DNA of 63,499 nt from Pseudoalteromonas phenolica. Its GTDB lineage: Bacteria > Pseudomonadota > Gammaproteobacteria > Enterobacterales > Alteromonadaceae. The DNA lies in the NCBI RefSeq assembly GCF_005886345.1, contig NZ_PNEC01000062.1:1-63499 (forward strand), in the 5' to 3' direction. Below, piece after piece: positions 8,233-17,178 of the stretch. The notes beneath the pieces were generated by a model. That model was not told the origin of the DNA. It saw only the letters and a program-made list of their open reading frames with translations, and did not search any database. The stretch's first letter is position 1. Each line of letters opens with the position of its first letter. The position numbers were made by a program, and so were the translations under genes.

Positions 8233-8979
8233 ATGAGCAATCTATTTTCATTAGAAGGTAAAATTGTTTTAGTAACAGGTGCAAGCCGTGGTATCGGTAA
8301 ATCTGTTGCTAATGCACTAGTTTCACAAGGTGCGATTGTTGCGGGTACTGCGACGAGTGAATCTGGCGCTGAAAGAATTAGTGAATATTTAGGCGAAAAC
8401 GGTAAAGGTTACGCGCTAAACGTGACGGATGCTGATTCAATCACAGCAACGTTAGCGGCAATTAAAGCTGATTTTGGTGATATTGACGTGCTTGTTAACA
8501 ACGCAGGTATCACACGTGATAACCTACTTATGCGTATGAAAGACGATGAGTGGAACGATATCATTGATACCAACCTAAGCTCTATCTACCGTCTTTCTAA
8601 AGCGGTTCTTCGTCCTATGATGAAGAAAAAAGCTGGGCGTATCATTAACATTGGTTCTGTTGTGGGCACAATGGGTAATGCAGGTCAAGCAAACTATGCT
8701 GCTGCAAAAGCGGGTGTAATTGGTTTTTCTAAGTCTCTAGCGCGTGAAGTGGCTTCTCGTGGTATTACAGTGAACGTTGTTGCTCCAGGTTTCATTCAAA
8801 CCGACATGACTGACGAGCTAACTGACGAACAAAAAGCAGCAACACTTGCTAACGTGCCTGCAGGTCGTTTGGGTCAGCCGGAAGAAATCGCAGCTGCTGT
8901 ATGTTATTTAGCGTCTGATGCGGCTGCGTACGTATCAGGTGAAACTTTGCACGTAAATGGTGCGATGTACATGGTTTAA
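8233..8979 (+). CDS. fabG: 3-oxoacyl-ACP reductase
   Basis: FabG carries out the NADPH-dependent reduction of beta-ketoacyl-ACP. It is a 248-residue short-chain dehydrogenase with the nucleotide-binding motif TGASRGIG (15-22), the NNAG motif (89-92) and the catalytic residues Ser142, Tyr155 and Lys159. The sequence closely follows E. coli FabG. It is probably the last gene before a separate acpP promoter. Confidence 0.97.
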   Translation: MSNLFSLEGKIVLVTGASRGIGKSVANALVSQGAIVAGTATSESGAERISEYLGENGKGYALNVTDADSITATLAAIKADFGDIDVLVNNAGITRDNLLMRMKDDEWNDIIDTNLSSIYRLSKAVLRPMMKKKAGRIINIGSVVGTMGNAGQANYAAAKAGVIGFSKSLAREVASRGITVNVVAPGFIQTDMTDELTDEQKAATLANVPAGRLGQPEEIAAAVCYLASDAAAYVSGETLHVNGAMYMV

Positions 8980-8987
8980 TTGCTGTA

Positions 8988-9022
8988 GATCATAAAAAAC
9001 ATTCAATTAATTTTTTATGATC
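8988..9022. terminator. AT-rich 12-bp perfect inverted repeat after fabG
   Basis: The arms GATCATAAAAAA (8988-8999) and TTTTTTATGATC (9011-9022) are perfectly complementary around an 11-base loop. The sequence lacks the GC-rich stem of a standard intrinsic terminator, so it may act as a weak terminator, an attenuator or an mRNA-end stabiliser separating fabG from acpP. Confidence 0.45.
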
Positions 9023-9083
9023 TTGCTGCAATCTTACTTGAAATTGCTATTAAAATAAGCGATAAAAGTATAAATTAATTTAT

Positions 9084-9100
9084 AACAGGTTTGACCAGAT
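9084..9100. promoter_or_regulatory. FadR-like operator upstream of acpP
   Basis: AACAGGTTTGACCAGAT fits the FadR consensus AACTGGTCNGACCAGTT at 13 of 16 defined positions. It is centred about 64 bases before the predicted acpP start site, a position compatible with activation. The assignment is by eye and no fadR gene lies in the window. Confidence 0.4.
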
Positions 9101-9120
9101 CAAAATATCTGAGCAAATCC

Positions 9121-9149
9121 TTGAAACACAGAATTATGCGCCGTACACT
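9121..9149 (+). promoter_or_regulatory. Predicted acpP promoter
   Basis: The -35 box TTGAAA (9121-9126), a 17-bp spacer and the -10 box TACACT (9144-9149) lie 51 bp before the acpP ATG. A dedicated promoter fits the very high demand for ACP. Confidence 0.5.
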
Positions 9150-9199
9150 ACGCCGCAATCTGAAAATAACGCAAATGCGTTTTAATAAAGGAAAGAAGA

Positions 9200-9436
9200 A
9201 TGAGCGATATCCAAGAACGCGTAACGAAAATCATTGTTGAGCAACTAGGTGTTAAAGAAGAAGAAGTTAAAAACGAAGCGTCTTTCGTAGACGACTTAGG
9301 TGCTGACTCTTTAGACACTGTTGAGCTAGTAATGGCTCTAGAAGAAGAATTCGACACTGAGATCCCTGACGAAGAAGCAGAGAAAATCACTACTGTTCAA
9401 GCAGCGATCGACTACGTTACTGCTCACGCTGAGTAA
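9200..9436 (+). CDS. acpP: Acyl carrier protein
   Basis: This 78-residue, strongly acidic carrier holds growing fatty acyl chains on a 4'-phosphopantetheine arm attached to Ser37 of the GADSLDTVELVM motif. Length and sequence are nearly those of E. coli ACP. A good Shine-Dalgarno (AAAGGAAAGAAG) precedes the ATG. Codon use is strongly biased, as expected for a very abundant protein. Confidence 0.98.
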   Translation: MSDIQERVTKIIVEQLGVKEEEVKNEASFVDDLGADSLDTVELVMALEEEFDTEIPDEEAEKITTVQAAIDYVTAHAE

Positions 9437-9522
9437 TCAAACGTATCACTTGGGGCAGCATTCGCTGCCCTTAGTCTTTTCTACCCCCTCATAAAAATAA
9501 TCAATCCCTTTTGGAGGAAACC

Positions 9523-10761
9523 GTGGCTAAACGTCGAGTCGTAGTAACTGGCTTAGGTATGTTGACGCCGCTAGGTAATGATGTTGCATCAACCTGGCAA
9601 GGCTTACTAGAAGGCCAAAGTGGCATTTCTAACATCACGCACTTTGATACCACAAATTTTGGAACTAAATTCGCAGGTCTGATCAATGACTTTGAAGTCA
9701 CTGAGTACATGCCTAAGAAAGAAGCCAAAAAAATGGACTTGTTTATCCAATATGGTGTAGCAGCAGGGGTTCAAGCTTTAAAAGACTCTGGTATTGAAAT
9801 CACTGACGAAAATGCACCACGTGTAGGTGTAGCTGTAGGTTCAGGTATCGGTGGTTTAACTTTAATCGAAGAAAACCATGTAAAACTACTCAATAGTGGC
9901 CCACGTAAGTTGTCACCGTTTTATGTGCCTTCGACAATTATCAATATGATCTCTGGTCACTTGTCTATCATGCATGGCTTGAGAGGTCCAAATATTTCAA
10001 TCGTAACTGCTTGTACAACTGGTTTGCATAACATCGGCCATGCTGCGCGCATGATTGCTTATGGTGATGCAGATGCGATGGTTGCAGGCGGTGCGGAAAA
10101 AGCATCTACGCCAATTGGTATGGGTGGTTTCAGTGCAGCACGTGCACTTTCAACACGTAATGACGATCCACAAGCTGCTTCTCGTCCTTGGGATAAAGAC
10201 CGTGATGGTTTTGTATTAGCAGATGGTGCGGGCGTGATGGTACTTGAAGAGTACGAACACGCAAAAGCACGCGGAGCAAAAATTTATGCTGAGCTAGTTG
10301 GCTTTGGTATGAGTGGCGATGCATTCCACATGACGTCACCACCTGAGGATGGTTCAGGTGCGGCACTTGCGATGGAAAATGCTCTTAAAGACGCTGGTGT
10401 AAACGCAGAAGAAGTGGGCTATATCAACGCACATGGTACTTCAACGCATGCGGGCGACAAAGCTGAAACGCAAGCGGTTAAGTCTATCTTCGGTGCTGCT
10501 GCTGATAAAGTGATGGTTGGTTCATCTAAATCAATGATGGGTCACCTTCTTGGCGCTGCAGGCTCTGTTGAGTCAATTATCACAGCGCTATCGTTACACG
10601 ATCAAAAAGTATCACCGACCATTAACCTAGATAACCCAGATGAAGGGTGTGATCTAGATTATATTGCTCACACCGGTCGTGACGCAAAACTTGAGTACGC
10701 TTTATGTAACTCATTTGGTTTTGGTGGAACCAATGGCTCGTTGCTATTTAAAAAGGTATAA
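9523..10761 (+). CDS. fabF: 3-oxoacyl-ACP synthase II
   Basis: FabF condenses malonyl-ACP with acyl-ACP and controls unsaturated chain length in response to temperature. The GTG at 9523 is chosen as start because GGAGGA lies seven bases upstream and the resulting N-terminus (M)AKRRVVVTGLG fits the family; the TTG at 9511 overlaps that Shine-Dalgarno. The 412-residue protein has catalytic Cys164 in TACTTG, the histidines in NAHGTSTHAGD and GHLLGAAG, and the C-terminal NSFGFGGTNG. Confidence 0.96.
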   Translation: MAKRRVVVTGLGMLTPLGNDVASTWQGLLEGQSGISNITHFDTTNFGTKFAGLINDFEVTEYMPKKEAKKMDLFIQYGVAAGVQALKDSGIEITDENAPRVGVAVGSGIGGLTLIEENHVKLLNSGPRKLSPFYVPSTIINMISGHLSIMHGLRGPNISIVTACTTGLHNIGHAARMIAYGDADAMVAGGAEKASTPIGMGGFSAARALSTRNDDPQAASRPWDKDRDGFVLADGAGVMVLEEYEHAKARGAKIYAELVGFGMSGDAFHMTSPPEDGSGAALAMENALKDAGVNAEEVGYINAHGTSTHAGDKAETQAVKSIFGAAADKVMVGSSKSMMGHLLGAAGSVESIITALSLHDQKVSPTINLDNPDEGCDLDYIAHTGRDAKLEYALCNSFGFGGTNGSLLFKKV

Positions 10762-10791
10762 TCCTTAAATACGGCCACAAACTACTAAAGA

Positions 10792-10816
10792 AAGCCTGGC
10801 GATGCCGGGCTTTTTT
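10792..10816 (+). terminator. Rho-independent terminator after fabF
   Basis: The 9-bp stem AAGCCTGGC/GCCGGGCTT with a GAT loop is followed by a T run. It lies 30 bp after the fabF stop and just before pabC. The ATG at 10802 lies inside this hairpin and is therefore an unlikely start for pabC. Confidence 0.85.
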
Positions 10817-10825
10817 GTGATTAAA

Positions 10826-11617
10826 ATGAGCTTAAAAATAACAACCACAATCACACCTCAAGACCGCGGCTTTCAATATGGCGATGGCTTTTTTACCACT
10901 GCAGCCATTAAATCAGGCAAAGTCGAACACTGGGATTTACATCTCACACGCCTGCAATCATGTGCCAAAGTGTTATATTTTCCAAAAATTGATTGGCAAC
11001 AGTTGCAATTCGAGTGTGAAAAGCATGCTATAGGTCATGAATTAGCCGTATTAAAAGTGGTTATCACTAGAGGTGAAGGAGGGCGTGGTTACCAAGCACC
11101 TGACGAGCCAAGCCTCAATGTTATTGTTTCCGTCCTTCCTTTTCCTACACATTATGCTGATTGGCAGGCTCAAGGGATCAAAGTAAGTACTTCAAACGTA
11201 AAATTAGGTCATCAGCCATTGTTGGCTGGTTTAAAAACGTTAAATAGACTTGAACAAGTAATGATAAAACAAGATGCCAAGCAGTTTACTGATAGCCATG
11301 ATGTGATAGTGTTAGACATTCATAATCAAGTGATTGAAACATCAGCAGGAAATTTAATTGGTTTTAATAATGGTGAGTTATTTACGCCTAAATTGTCAAA
11401 AGCAGGAATAAAAGGTGTTTACCTTAGTGCATTGCAGCAATTAAATACCATTACTGAAGTTGAAGAGAGCATCGGTTTTTGGACTGACATGGACGCGATG
11501 TTTACTTGTAATAGTTTGATGGAGTTAGTGCCAATTATTCAATTAGATGCGAAACAGTTTGAGCTTGAAGCTGCTTTAATCGTCCAACAGAGTTTAATGA
11601 GTTCCTTACATGCTTAA
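10826..11617 (+). CDS. pabC: Aminodeoxychorismate lyase
   Basis: PabC converts 4-amino-4-deoxychorismate to p-aminobenzoate and pyruvate in folate synthesis. It is a fold-type IV PLP enzyme with the DRGFQYGDG motif, the Schiff-base Lys near residue 137 in GLKTLNRLEQ and the ETSAGNLIG phosphate-binding loop. The ATG at 10826 is preferred (263 residues) because upstream starts fall in the fabF terminator; a GTG at 10817 is also possible. The Shine-Dalgarno is weak. The gene overlaps mltG by eight bases, as in the conserved pabC-mltG-tmk-holB run. Confidence 0.9.
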   Translation: MSLKITTTITPQDRGFQYGDGFFTTAAIKSGKVEHWDLHLTRLQSCAKVLYFPKIDWQQLQFECEKHAIGHELAVLKVVITRGEGGRGYQAPDEPSLNVIVSVLPFPTHYADWQAQGIKVSTSNVKLGHQPLLAGLKTLNRLEQVMIKQDAKQFTDSHDVIVLDIHNQVIETSAGNLIGFNNGELFTPKLSKAGIKGVYLSALQQLNTITEVEESIGFWTDMDAMFTCNSLMELVPIIQLDAKQFELEAALIVQQSLMSSLHA

Positions 11618-12599
11618 GGAGATAACCGCAGCCTTTGTGCTTTTGATGTTATTTGCTGCAGTATTCATTCAACAGCAAATCACACAATTCAAGCAGTTAC
11701 AACTGACAAACATCCCTGAACTGTTTGAAGTTAAACGTGGTACGGGTGTTCATCGACTTTGTAATGGGTGGTTAGCGAAAGGTAATATTGATTCGTGTTT
11801 TGCACTACAAGTATATGCCAAGTTATATCCTGCGAACACCTCGCTAAAACCAGGCTTATATGAGCTACAAAATTTAACCGTGTTAGAGGCCATTGACAAA
11901 ATTCACCAAGGTCAGCAAAAACAGTTTAGTTTTACTGTTATTGAAGGTGACACTTTAAAAATGGTCCTCAATAAGCTCAAATCGGCTGATTTTATCGATT
12001 ACGATATTGACGAGGCAAAGCTTTCAGAGCAATTAGGAGTGATTAACTATGCGGAAGGCTGGTTACTACCTGAAACTTATTTTTATCATGCAAACAATAG
12101 CGCATTGTCAATAATTACTCGGGCACATGAGGCAATGAAAACAGAACTCGCGCAAGTGTGGGAAAATCGAGTGGCTAATTTGCCGCTGAAAAATGCTTAT
12201 GAGGCGCTAGTATTGGCATCGATCATTGAGAAAGAAACGGGTTATGCTGGAGAGCGCAAAAAAATCGCTTCAGTGTTTATTAATCGACTCAATAAGAAAA
12301 TGCGTTTGCAAACTGATCCTACTGTAATTTACGGATTGGGAGAACGATTTGATGGCGATATTAAACGCAAAGATTTAAAAGAGCATACGCCTTATAACAC
12401 ATACAGAATAAATGGTTTGCCGCCAACACCCATTGCCATGCCTTCAAAAGAGGCCATCATAGCGGCGACTCAACCTGATACAACTGATTACTATTATTTT
12501 GTTGCCAAAGGCAATGGCCAGCATCAGTTTTCTAAAAACTTAACGGATCATAATAAGGCCGTAAGACAGTATATTTTAAAGAGAAGTAATGACAGCTAA
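11610..12599 (+). CDS. mltG: Endolytic murein transglycosylase MltG
   Basis: MltG (YceG) cleaves nascent glycan strands in the inner membrane and is thought to set strand length. The 329-residue protein has one N-terminal membrane anchor (about 5-22), a LysM-like segment, and the conserved LASIIEKETG with the catalytic Glu near residue 206, followed by the QTDPTVIYG motif. It overlaps pabC upstream by eight bases and tmk downstream by eleven. Confidence 0.94.
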   Translation: MLKEITAAFVLLMLFAAVFIQQQITQFKQLQLTNIPELFEVKRGTGVHRLCNGWLAKGNIDSCFALQVYAKLYPANTSLKPGLYELQNLTVLEAIDKIHQGQQKQFSFTVIEGDTLKMVLNKLKSADFIDYDIDEAKLSEQLGVINYAEGWLLPETYFYHANNSALSIITRAHEAMKTELAQVWENRVANLPLKNAYEALVLASIIEKETGYAGERKKIASVFINRLNKKMRLQTDPTVIYGLGERFDGDIKRKDLKEHTPYNTYRINGLPPTPIAMPSKEAIIAATQPDTTDYYYFVAKGNGQHQFSKNLTDHNKAVRQYILKRSNDS

Positions 12600-13218
12600 A
12601 TTTATTGTGATTGAAGGTCTTGAAGGGGCTGGTAAATCAACAGCAATGCAAATTTGCCAGCAGTTTCTAGCAGACAAGCAAATTGACTTTATTAACACCC
12701 GTGAGCCGGGTGGCACGCCAATGGCTGAAGCACTTCGAACGCTCGTTAAAAGCCAGTATGAAGAAGAGGTGGCAGGTGAAACTGAGCTTCTTATTATGTA
12801 TGCTGCACGCGCGCAGTTAATTCATAATGTGATCAGACCAAATCTTGCTGCCAACAAGTGGGTACTGGGTGACAGACATGACATGTCTTCACAAGCATAC
12901 CAAGGTGGTGGCAGAGGCTTAACCCAAGCAACATTGAATAGTCTTTCTGATATTGTGTTACAAGGTTTAAAACCCGATCTGACTTTATATTTGGACATTT
13001 CACCAGAGGTTGGTTTAACACGCGCGCGTGGGCGCGGAGAATTAGACAGAATTGAGTTAGAGGCGATTGAGTTTTTCGAAAAAACTCGCGCACGTTATTT
13101 AGCATTAGCAGAATCTGATGAAAACTGCGTGGTCATAAACGCCGAGCAATCGATGGATAGAGTGCACGCTGACATTCTGGCGGCACTAGAAAACTTTTAT
13201 CAGCAGGTTAGTTTGTGA
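12589..13218 (+). CDS. tmk: Thymidylate kinase
   Basis: Tmk phosphorylates dTMP to dTDP. The 209-residue protein carries the P-loop GLEGAGKST (10-18), the TREPGGTP motif and the GDRHDMSSQAYQGGGR stretch that includes the DR(H/Y) substrate motif. It starts inside the end of mltG, and its stop overlaps the holB start, so translation is probably coupled. Confidence 0.96.
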   Translation: MTAKFIVIEGLEGAGKSTAMQICQQFLADKQIDFINTREPGGTPMAEALRTLVKSQYEEEVAGETELLIMYAARAQLIHNVIRPNLAANKWVLGDRHDMSSQAYQGGGRGLTQATLNSLSDIVLQGLKPDLTLYLDISPEVGLTRARGRGELDRIELEAIEFFEKTRARYLALAESDENCVVINAEQSMDRVHADILAALENFYQQVSL

Positions 13219-14117
13219 TGATGCCTTGGCTAGAGCGCCCTTGGCAACAGTTCAATACGAGCTTTAAAGCGGGTCGCTTTCATCATGCTCAGTTACTTGC
13301 AGGGTTGCAAGGAGTAGGCAAGTTAGCATTAGCACAGGGGCTAGCTGATGCCATTCTGTGTGAAAATACTTCAGAGCTTTTGGCATGTGGTCAGTGTAAA
13401 AGCTGCGCCTTAATTGCAGCACAAACTCACCCTGATAAACTGCTTGTCGGCTCTGAGGGGGCGACCATAGGTGTCGATGAAATAAGAGCAATCGCCGATT
13501 TCATCTATCATTCAGCGCAGCAAGGTGGCAACAAAGTGGTTATAGTTCACCAAGCACATAAAATGACGCATTCAGCGGCCAATGCGCTGCTAAAGACCCT
13601 TGAAGAGCCAAACGCAAAACGCTTTTTAATTTTAACTTGTGATGATGTCGCGCAATTGCCAGCGACGATTGTGAGTCGCTGTGCAAAGAGCGATATAGCG
13701 GTTCAATCCGAGCAGCAAGTTAGGGCTTGGTTGACGCAGCAATTAGGTGATTTTTCTGAACAGCCATGGATTAACTTGTTTATATCGCAGCCTTTAAAAA
13801 TTGAGCATTGGTTTGAAACGGGTCAAGTTGAACAAATTAACCAATTATTCCATAGTATTGACACACTAAATCATGCGGCGGATGTGTCGCAATGTGTTGA
13901 ATTATTGATAAAATCGCCAGAATTGGTCAATGAAATGGGGCGCTTTGTTCAAGGGCGAATAAAGCAAGCTTTATACGATGGTGCTGACTTCTCAAAGATT
14001 ACATTCGCACAACAGGCTTTGGCTGACTTTATAAAGGATCATCAACAGATCCCAGGCTTGAATTTACAATTAGCCTTGCTTAAGTTATTTACAGCGCTAA
14101 AACAGGCTTTGCAGTAG
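13218..14117 (+). CDS. holB: DNA polymerase III delta' subunit
   Basis: HolB is part of the clamp loader that places the beta clamp on DNA. The 299-residue protein has the degenerate AAA+ fold typical of delta', with GLQGVGK in place of an active P-loop, four zinc-binding cysteines (CENTSELLACGQCKSC) and the sensor motif ATIVSRC. The start is taken as the ATG overlapping the tmk stop (TGATG); an in-frame GTG one codon upstream is possible. Confidence 0.93.
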   Translation: MMPWLERPWQQFNTSFKAGRFHHAQLLAGLQGVGKLALAQGLADAILCENTSELLACGQCKSCALIAAQTHPDKLLVGSEGATIGVDEIRAIADFIYHSAQQGGNKVVIVHQAHKMTHSAANALLKTLEEPNAKRFLILTCDDVAQLPATIVSRCAKSDIAVQSEQQVRAWLTQQLGDFSEQPWINLFISQPLKIEHWFETGQVEQINQLFHSIDTLNHAADVSQCVELLIKSPELVNEMGRFVQGRIKQALYDGADFSKITFAQQALADFIKDHQQIPGLNLQLALLKLFTALKQALQ

Positions 14118-14126
14118 GGGAGCACT

Positions 14127-14453
14127 ATGCAAATTTTACTTCTAGATTTTGAAGATTTTGACGAGTTATATCGTTGTTATATGCCCGCATTAAAGCACGG
14201 CGGCTTGTTTGTTAAAACTAACTCTCGTTTTGATATGGGGCAGCCTTTATCGCTTCGCGTGACTTTGCCAGATGCATTAGAAGAAGATGTAATTGAAGGT
14301 AAAGTAGTATGGATAACACCGCAAGGCGCACAAAATTCAAATCCACCTGGCGTGGGCGTTGGCTTTTCTGAGGGCAATGAAACCGTCAACGATAAAATCA
14401 TTAAGTTGCTGGGGACAGCACTTAATTCAGAAAAACCCACCTACACCATGTAA
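14127..14453 (+). CDS. PilZ-domain protein, type IV pilus PilZ-like
   Basis: This 108-residue single-domain protein lies between holB and tatD, exactly where pseudomonads and many marine gammaproteobacteria carry the pilus assembly protein PilZ. It shows YMPALKHGGLFVKT and KVVWITPQGAQ, matching that family. The N-terminal RxxxR c-di-GMP motif of canonical PilZ domains is absent, as in true PilZ, so it probably does not bind c-di-GMP. The expected role is type IV pilus biogenesis through PilB. Confidence 0.85.
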   Translation: MQILLLDFEDFDELYRCYMPALKHGGLFVKTNSRFDMGQPLSLRVTLPDALEEDVIEGKVVWITPQGAQNSNPPGVGVGFSEGNETVNDKIIKLLGTALNSEKPTYTM

Positions 14454-14461
14454 GAGTAGTT

Positions 14462-15241
14462 ATGATTGTAGATTCGCACTGCCATTTAGATAGATTAGAT
14501 TTCGATAAACTTGGTTTATCACTCCCAGAAGCATTAGATGCAGCAAGACAAAAGCAAGTCGAGCACTTTTTATGTGTGAGCGTCACACTTGATCAATTTC
14601 CGAGTATGCTTGAAAAAGTACAAGTATTTGATGATATTTCAGTCTCATGTGGTGTGCACCCTTTAAACCAAGATCAAGCTCTCGATAAAAGTCAGTTATT
14701 GTCATTGGCTCAACACGATAAAGTGGTTGCGATTGGCGAAACGGGCCTAGATTATTATTACTCAAAAGATACGCATTCAGTGCAACAAGAGAGTTTTGTT
14801 GGACACATTGAAGTGGCCAATGAACTACAAAAGCCACTGATTATTCATACTAGAGATGCCAGGACTGATACCATCGAATTGATGAAAGCCCATGGTGCCG
14901 ATAAGTGCGGTGGTGTTTTGCATTGTTTTACTGAAGATTGGTCAATGGCAAAGCAAGCTCTTAATTTGGGTTTTTATATTTCAATCTCAGGTATTGTGAC
15001 ATTTAAAAACGCGGTTGAATTAAAAGAAGTGGTGAAACAAATTCCACTAGATAGATTGCTCATAGAGACTGATTCACCTTACCTTGCACCAGTACCTTAT
15101 CGTGGCAAAACCAATCAGCCAGCTTATGTGCAAGATGTTGCTTATTATATTGCTGACTTAAAAGGCATCACATATAAAGAGCTCGCAACGGCAACAACAA
15201 ACAACTTCTATGATTTATTTAGCTTAGCCAAGCGCAAATAA
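14462..15241 (+). CDS. TatD-family metal-dependent deoxyribonuclease, YcfH type
   Basis: This 259-residue TIM-barrel hydrolase has the metal-binding DSHCHLD (His6, His8), GETGLDYY, PLIIHTRDA, LHCFTE and ETDSPYLAP motifs of the TatD/YcfH branch. Related enzymes are Mg-dependent nucleases linked to DNA repair. Its place after holB and pilZ matches E. coli ycfH. Confidence 0.92.
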   Translation: MIVDSHCHLDRLDFDKLGLSLPEALDAARQKQVEHFLCVSVTLDQFPSMLEKVQVFDDISVSCGVHPLNQDQALDKSQLLSLAQHDKVVAIGETGLDYYYSKDTHSVQQESFVGHIEVANELQKPLIIHTRDARTDTIELMKAHGADKCGGVLHCFTEDWSMAKQALNLGFYISISGIVTFKNAVELKEVVKQIPLDRLLIETDSPYLAPVPYRGKTNQPAYVQDVAYYIADLKGITYKELATATTNNFYDLFSLAKRK

Positions 15242-15246
15242 TCGTC

Positions 15247-17103
15247 ATGTCAGTTGTAAACACACATCTTCCTGAACTTTTACTTGGCCCGATGGTTCGT
15301 CGGGCGGAAATTAATAATGTGTGTTTGCAACTTGTTACCTCAATGCCTCGGGCTGTGCGTTTTGAGTTTACGGGCACTGAGGTTGAAAACGAAGTACTCG
15401 AAATACCACTGGGTAAGCATTGTTTTTTCTACATAGTGAATGTAAAACCAACAAGTGGTGAGCTTATTGCCGATACAGCAATAGGCTATACGTTGTATCT
15501 CGATGAGATTAAAACGGATTTATCAGCTTATTGTTACCCTGATGCAGATACGCCTAAGTTTGTGATCCCAAATGTTTTAAAGCAGGTATTACACGGCTCT
15601 TGTCGCAATCCGCATTATCCTGTTGAAGATTCGTTGGCGAGTGCAGATGAAACGCTTTCTCAGGCGAGACTCAATCAAACAACAACACCAACCTTATTAC
15701 TGCTTTCTGGCGATCAAATCTATGCCGATGATGTGGCTGGGCCAATGCTTCAGGCTATTTACACAGTCATCGAGCAACTCGGTTTATACAAAGAAGCACG
15801 GACTGAGTATATAACTTTGCCTGATAATTTATCAGAGCAATTATTTGCAAGAACGCCGTACTTACCAAAAACACCATGGCAAGATCGTTCAAAGCGCAGT
15901 TTAGGATATTGGCTTCGCAAAGATGATCCACACTTCACCAGCAGCCATGCGGTGAATCACCTCATTTATCTTGAAGAGTTTGTTGCTTATTACTTATTGG
16001 CGCATAGTGAAGCATGCTGGCAGTTATTTGATTTTGAAAAAGCACATTTCAAAACTGCCAACGCCAAACAAACTGAGTTATATGAATTACAAAAAAATAG
16101 CCTTAAGGGGTTTGTAAAGAGTTTACCAAAGGTAGCAAGGTTATTTGCTAACATCTCAACTTTAATGATGTTTGACGATCATGATGTTACCGACGATTGG
16201 AATTTAACCGCTCAATGGGAACAAAACATTTCGTCTAACCCTGCCAGTCAACGCATTATCAGCAATGGCTTGCTCTCTTATTGGCTCTTCCAAGGGCTGG
16301 GTAATGACGCAGGTTCAGTGTCTAAAACGCTGTTAACCCATTTCAGCTCCAGCTTAAAGTCAAGAGAATGGGATCTGACAAAGTTTGATATGCACCTTCA
16401 TCAGTTCGATAACTGGCATTACTGCCTTGAAACAACGCCGAAGCTGGTTGTATTAGATACAAGAACCCACCGTTGGCGCAATGAGCAAGACTTTAATGAG
16501 CCCAGTGGCTTAATGGACTGGGAAATGCTGATGTTTCTTCAAACTCAACTTCAGCATCAAAAAGAAACAATTATAGTGTCTCCTGCGCCAGTATTTGGGG
16601 TAAAAGCCATTGAAGCGGTGCAAGCCATTTTCAACGCCTGTGGGCATCCTTTGGTGGTGGATGTTGAAAACTGGATGGCCCATGAAGGCGCGGCAAGAAA
16701 ACTAATGGACATTTTTAGACGTAGTGACACGCCGATAGAGACCATTATTTTGTCTGGTGACGTACATTATTCGTTTTGTTTTTCTGTGCAAGCACGCTTT
16801 GGTCAACACGATAACCGTATTTGGCAATTAACTGCATCAGGGATTAAAAATGAGTTCCCTAAAACCCTGTTGAAGTGTTTTGACCACTTAGACTCATTTT
16901 TATATGCGAGATGGAGTCCGCTCAACTTTTTTACCAAGCGCTGGCAAATGAAAGTGACCAAGCACCTATGCCGTTCTGAGCACTTGCGATCACCTTATCT
17001 CCTATCTCACGCTGCAATTAGCCTTATAAAGCTTGAAAACAATAAACTCGCAGGCTACTACCTATTACACGCTGACGGCACAAAGAGCGACTTTGAACTC
17101 TAA
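15247..17103 (+). CDS. PhoD-like metallophosphatase
   Basis: This 618-residue protein has the metal-binding set of the PhoD-like family: LHGSCRNP, SGDQIYADD, MFDDHDVTDDWN and LSGDVHYSF. No signal peptide or membrane segment is visible, so it probably acts in the cytoplasm, unlike secreted PhoD. The N-terminal 110 residues resemble the small beta-sandwich that precedes the catalytic domain in this family. The gene follows tatD by five bases and may share its transcript. Substrate unknown; phosphodiesters are plausible. Confidence 0.78.
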   Translation: MSVVNTHLPELLLGPMVRRAEINNVCLQLVTSMPRAVRFEFTGTEVENEVLEIPLGKHCFFYIVNVKPTSGELIADTAIGYTLYLDEIKTDLSAYCYPDADTPKFVIPNVLKQVLHGSCRNPHYPVEDSLASADETLSQARLNQTTTPTLLLLSGDQIYADDVAGPMLQAIYTVIEQLGLYKEARTEYITLPDNLSEQLFARTPYLPKTPWQDRSKRSLGYWLRKDDPHFTSSHAVNHLIYLEEFVAYYLLAHSEACWQLFDFEKAHFKTANAKQTELYELQKNSLKGFVKSLPKVARLFANISTLMMFDDHDVTDDWNLTAQWEQNISSNPASQRIISNGLLSYWLFQGLGNDAGSVSKTLLTHFSSSLKSREWDLTKFDMHLHQFDNWHYCLETTPKLVVLDTRTHRWRNEQDFNEPSGLMDWEMLMFLQTQLQHQKETIIVSPAPVFGVKAIEAVQAIFNACGHPLVVDVENWMAHEGAARKLMDIFRRSDTPIETIILSGDVHYSFCFSVQARFGQHDNRIWQLTASGIKNEFPKTLLKCFDHLDSFLYARWSPLNFFTKRWQMKVTKHLCRSEHLRSPYLLSHAAISLIKLENNKLAGYYLLHADGTKSDFEL

Positions 17104-17178
17104 AAACTTGTTTATTTTTTAGTGAGTTTTAATTGCTTTGCTATATTTAAAACACTTTGGTGTGTTTGATGGCAGGGT

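Noticed and set aside
10802..10825. Upstream ATG for pabC
   Set aside because: It lies inside the fabF terminator hairpin and adds residues not seen in the family.
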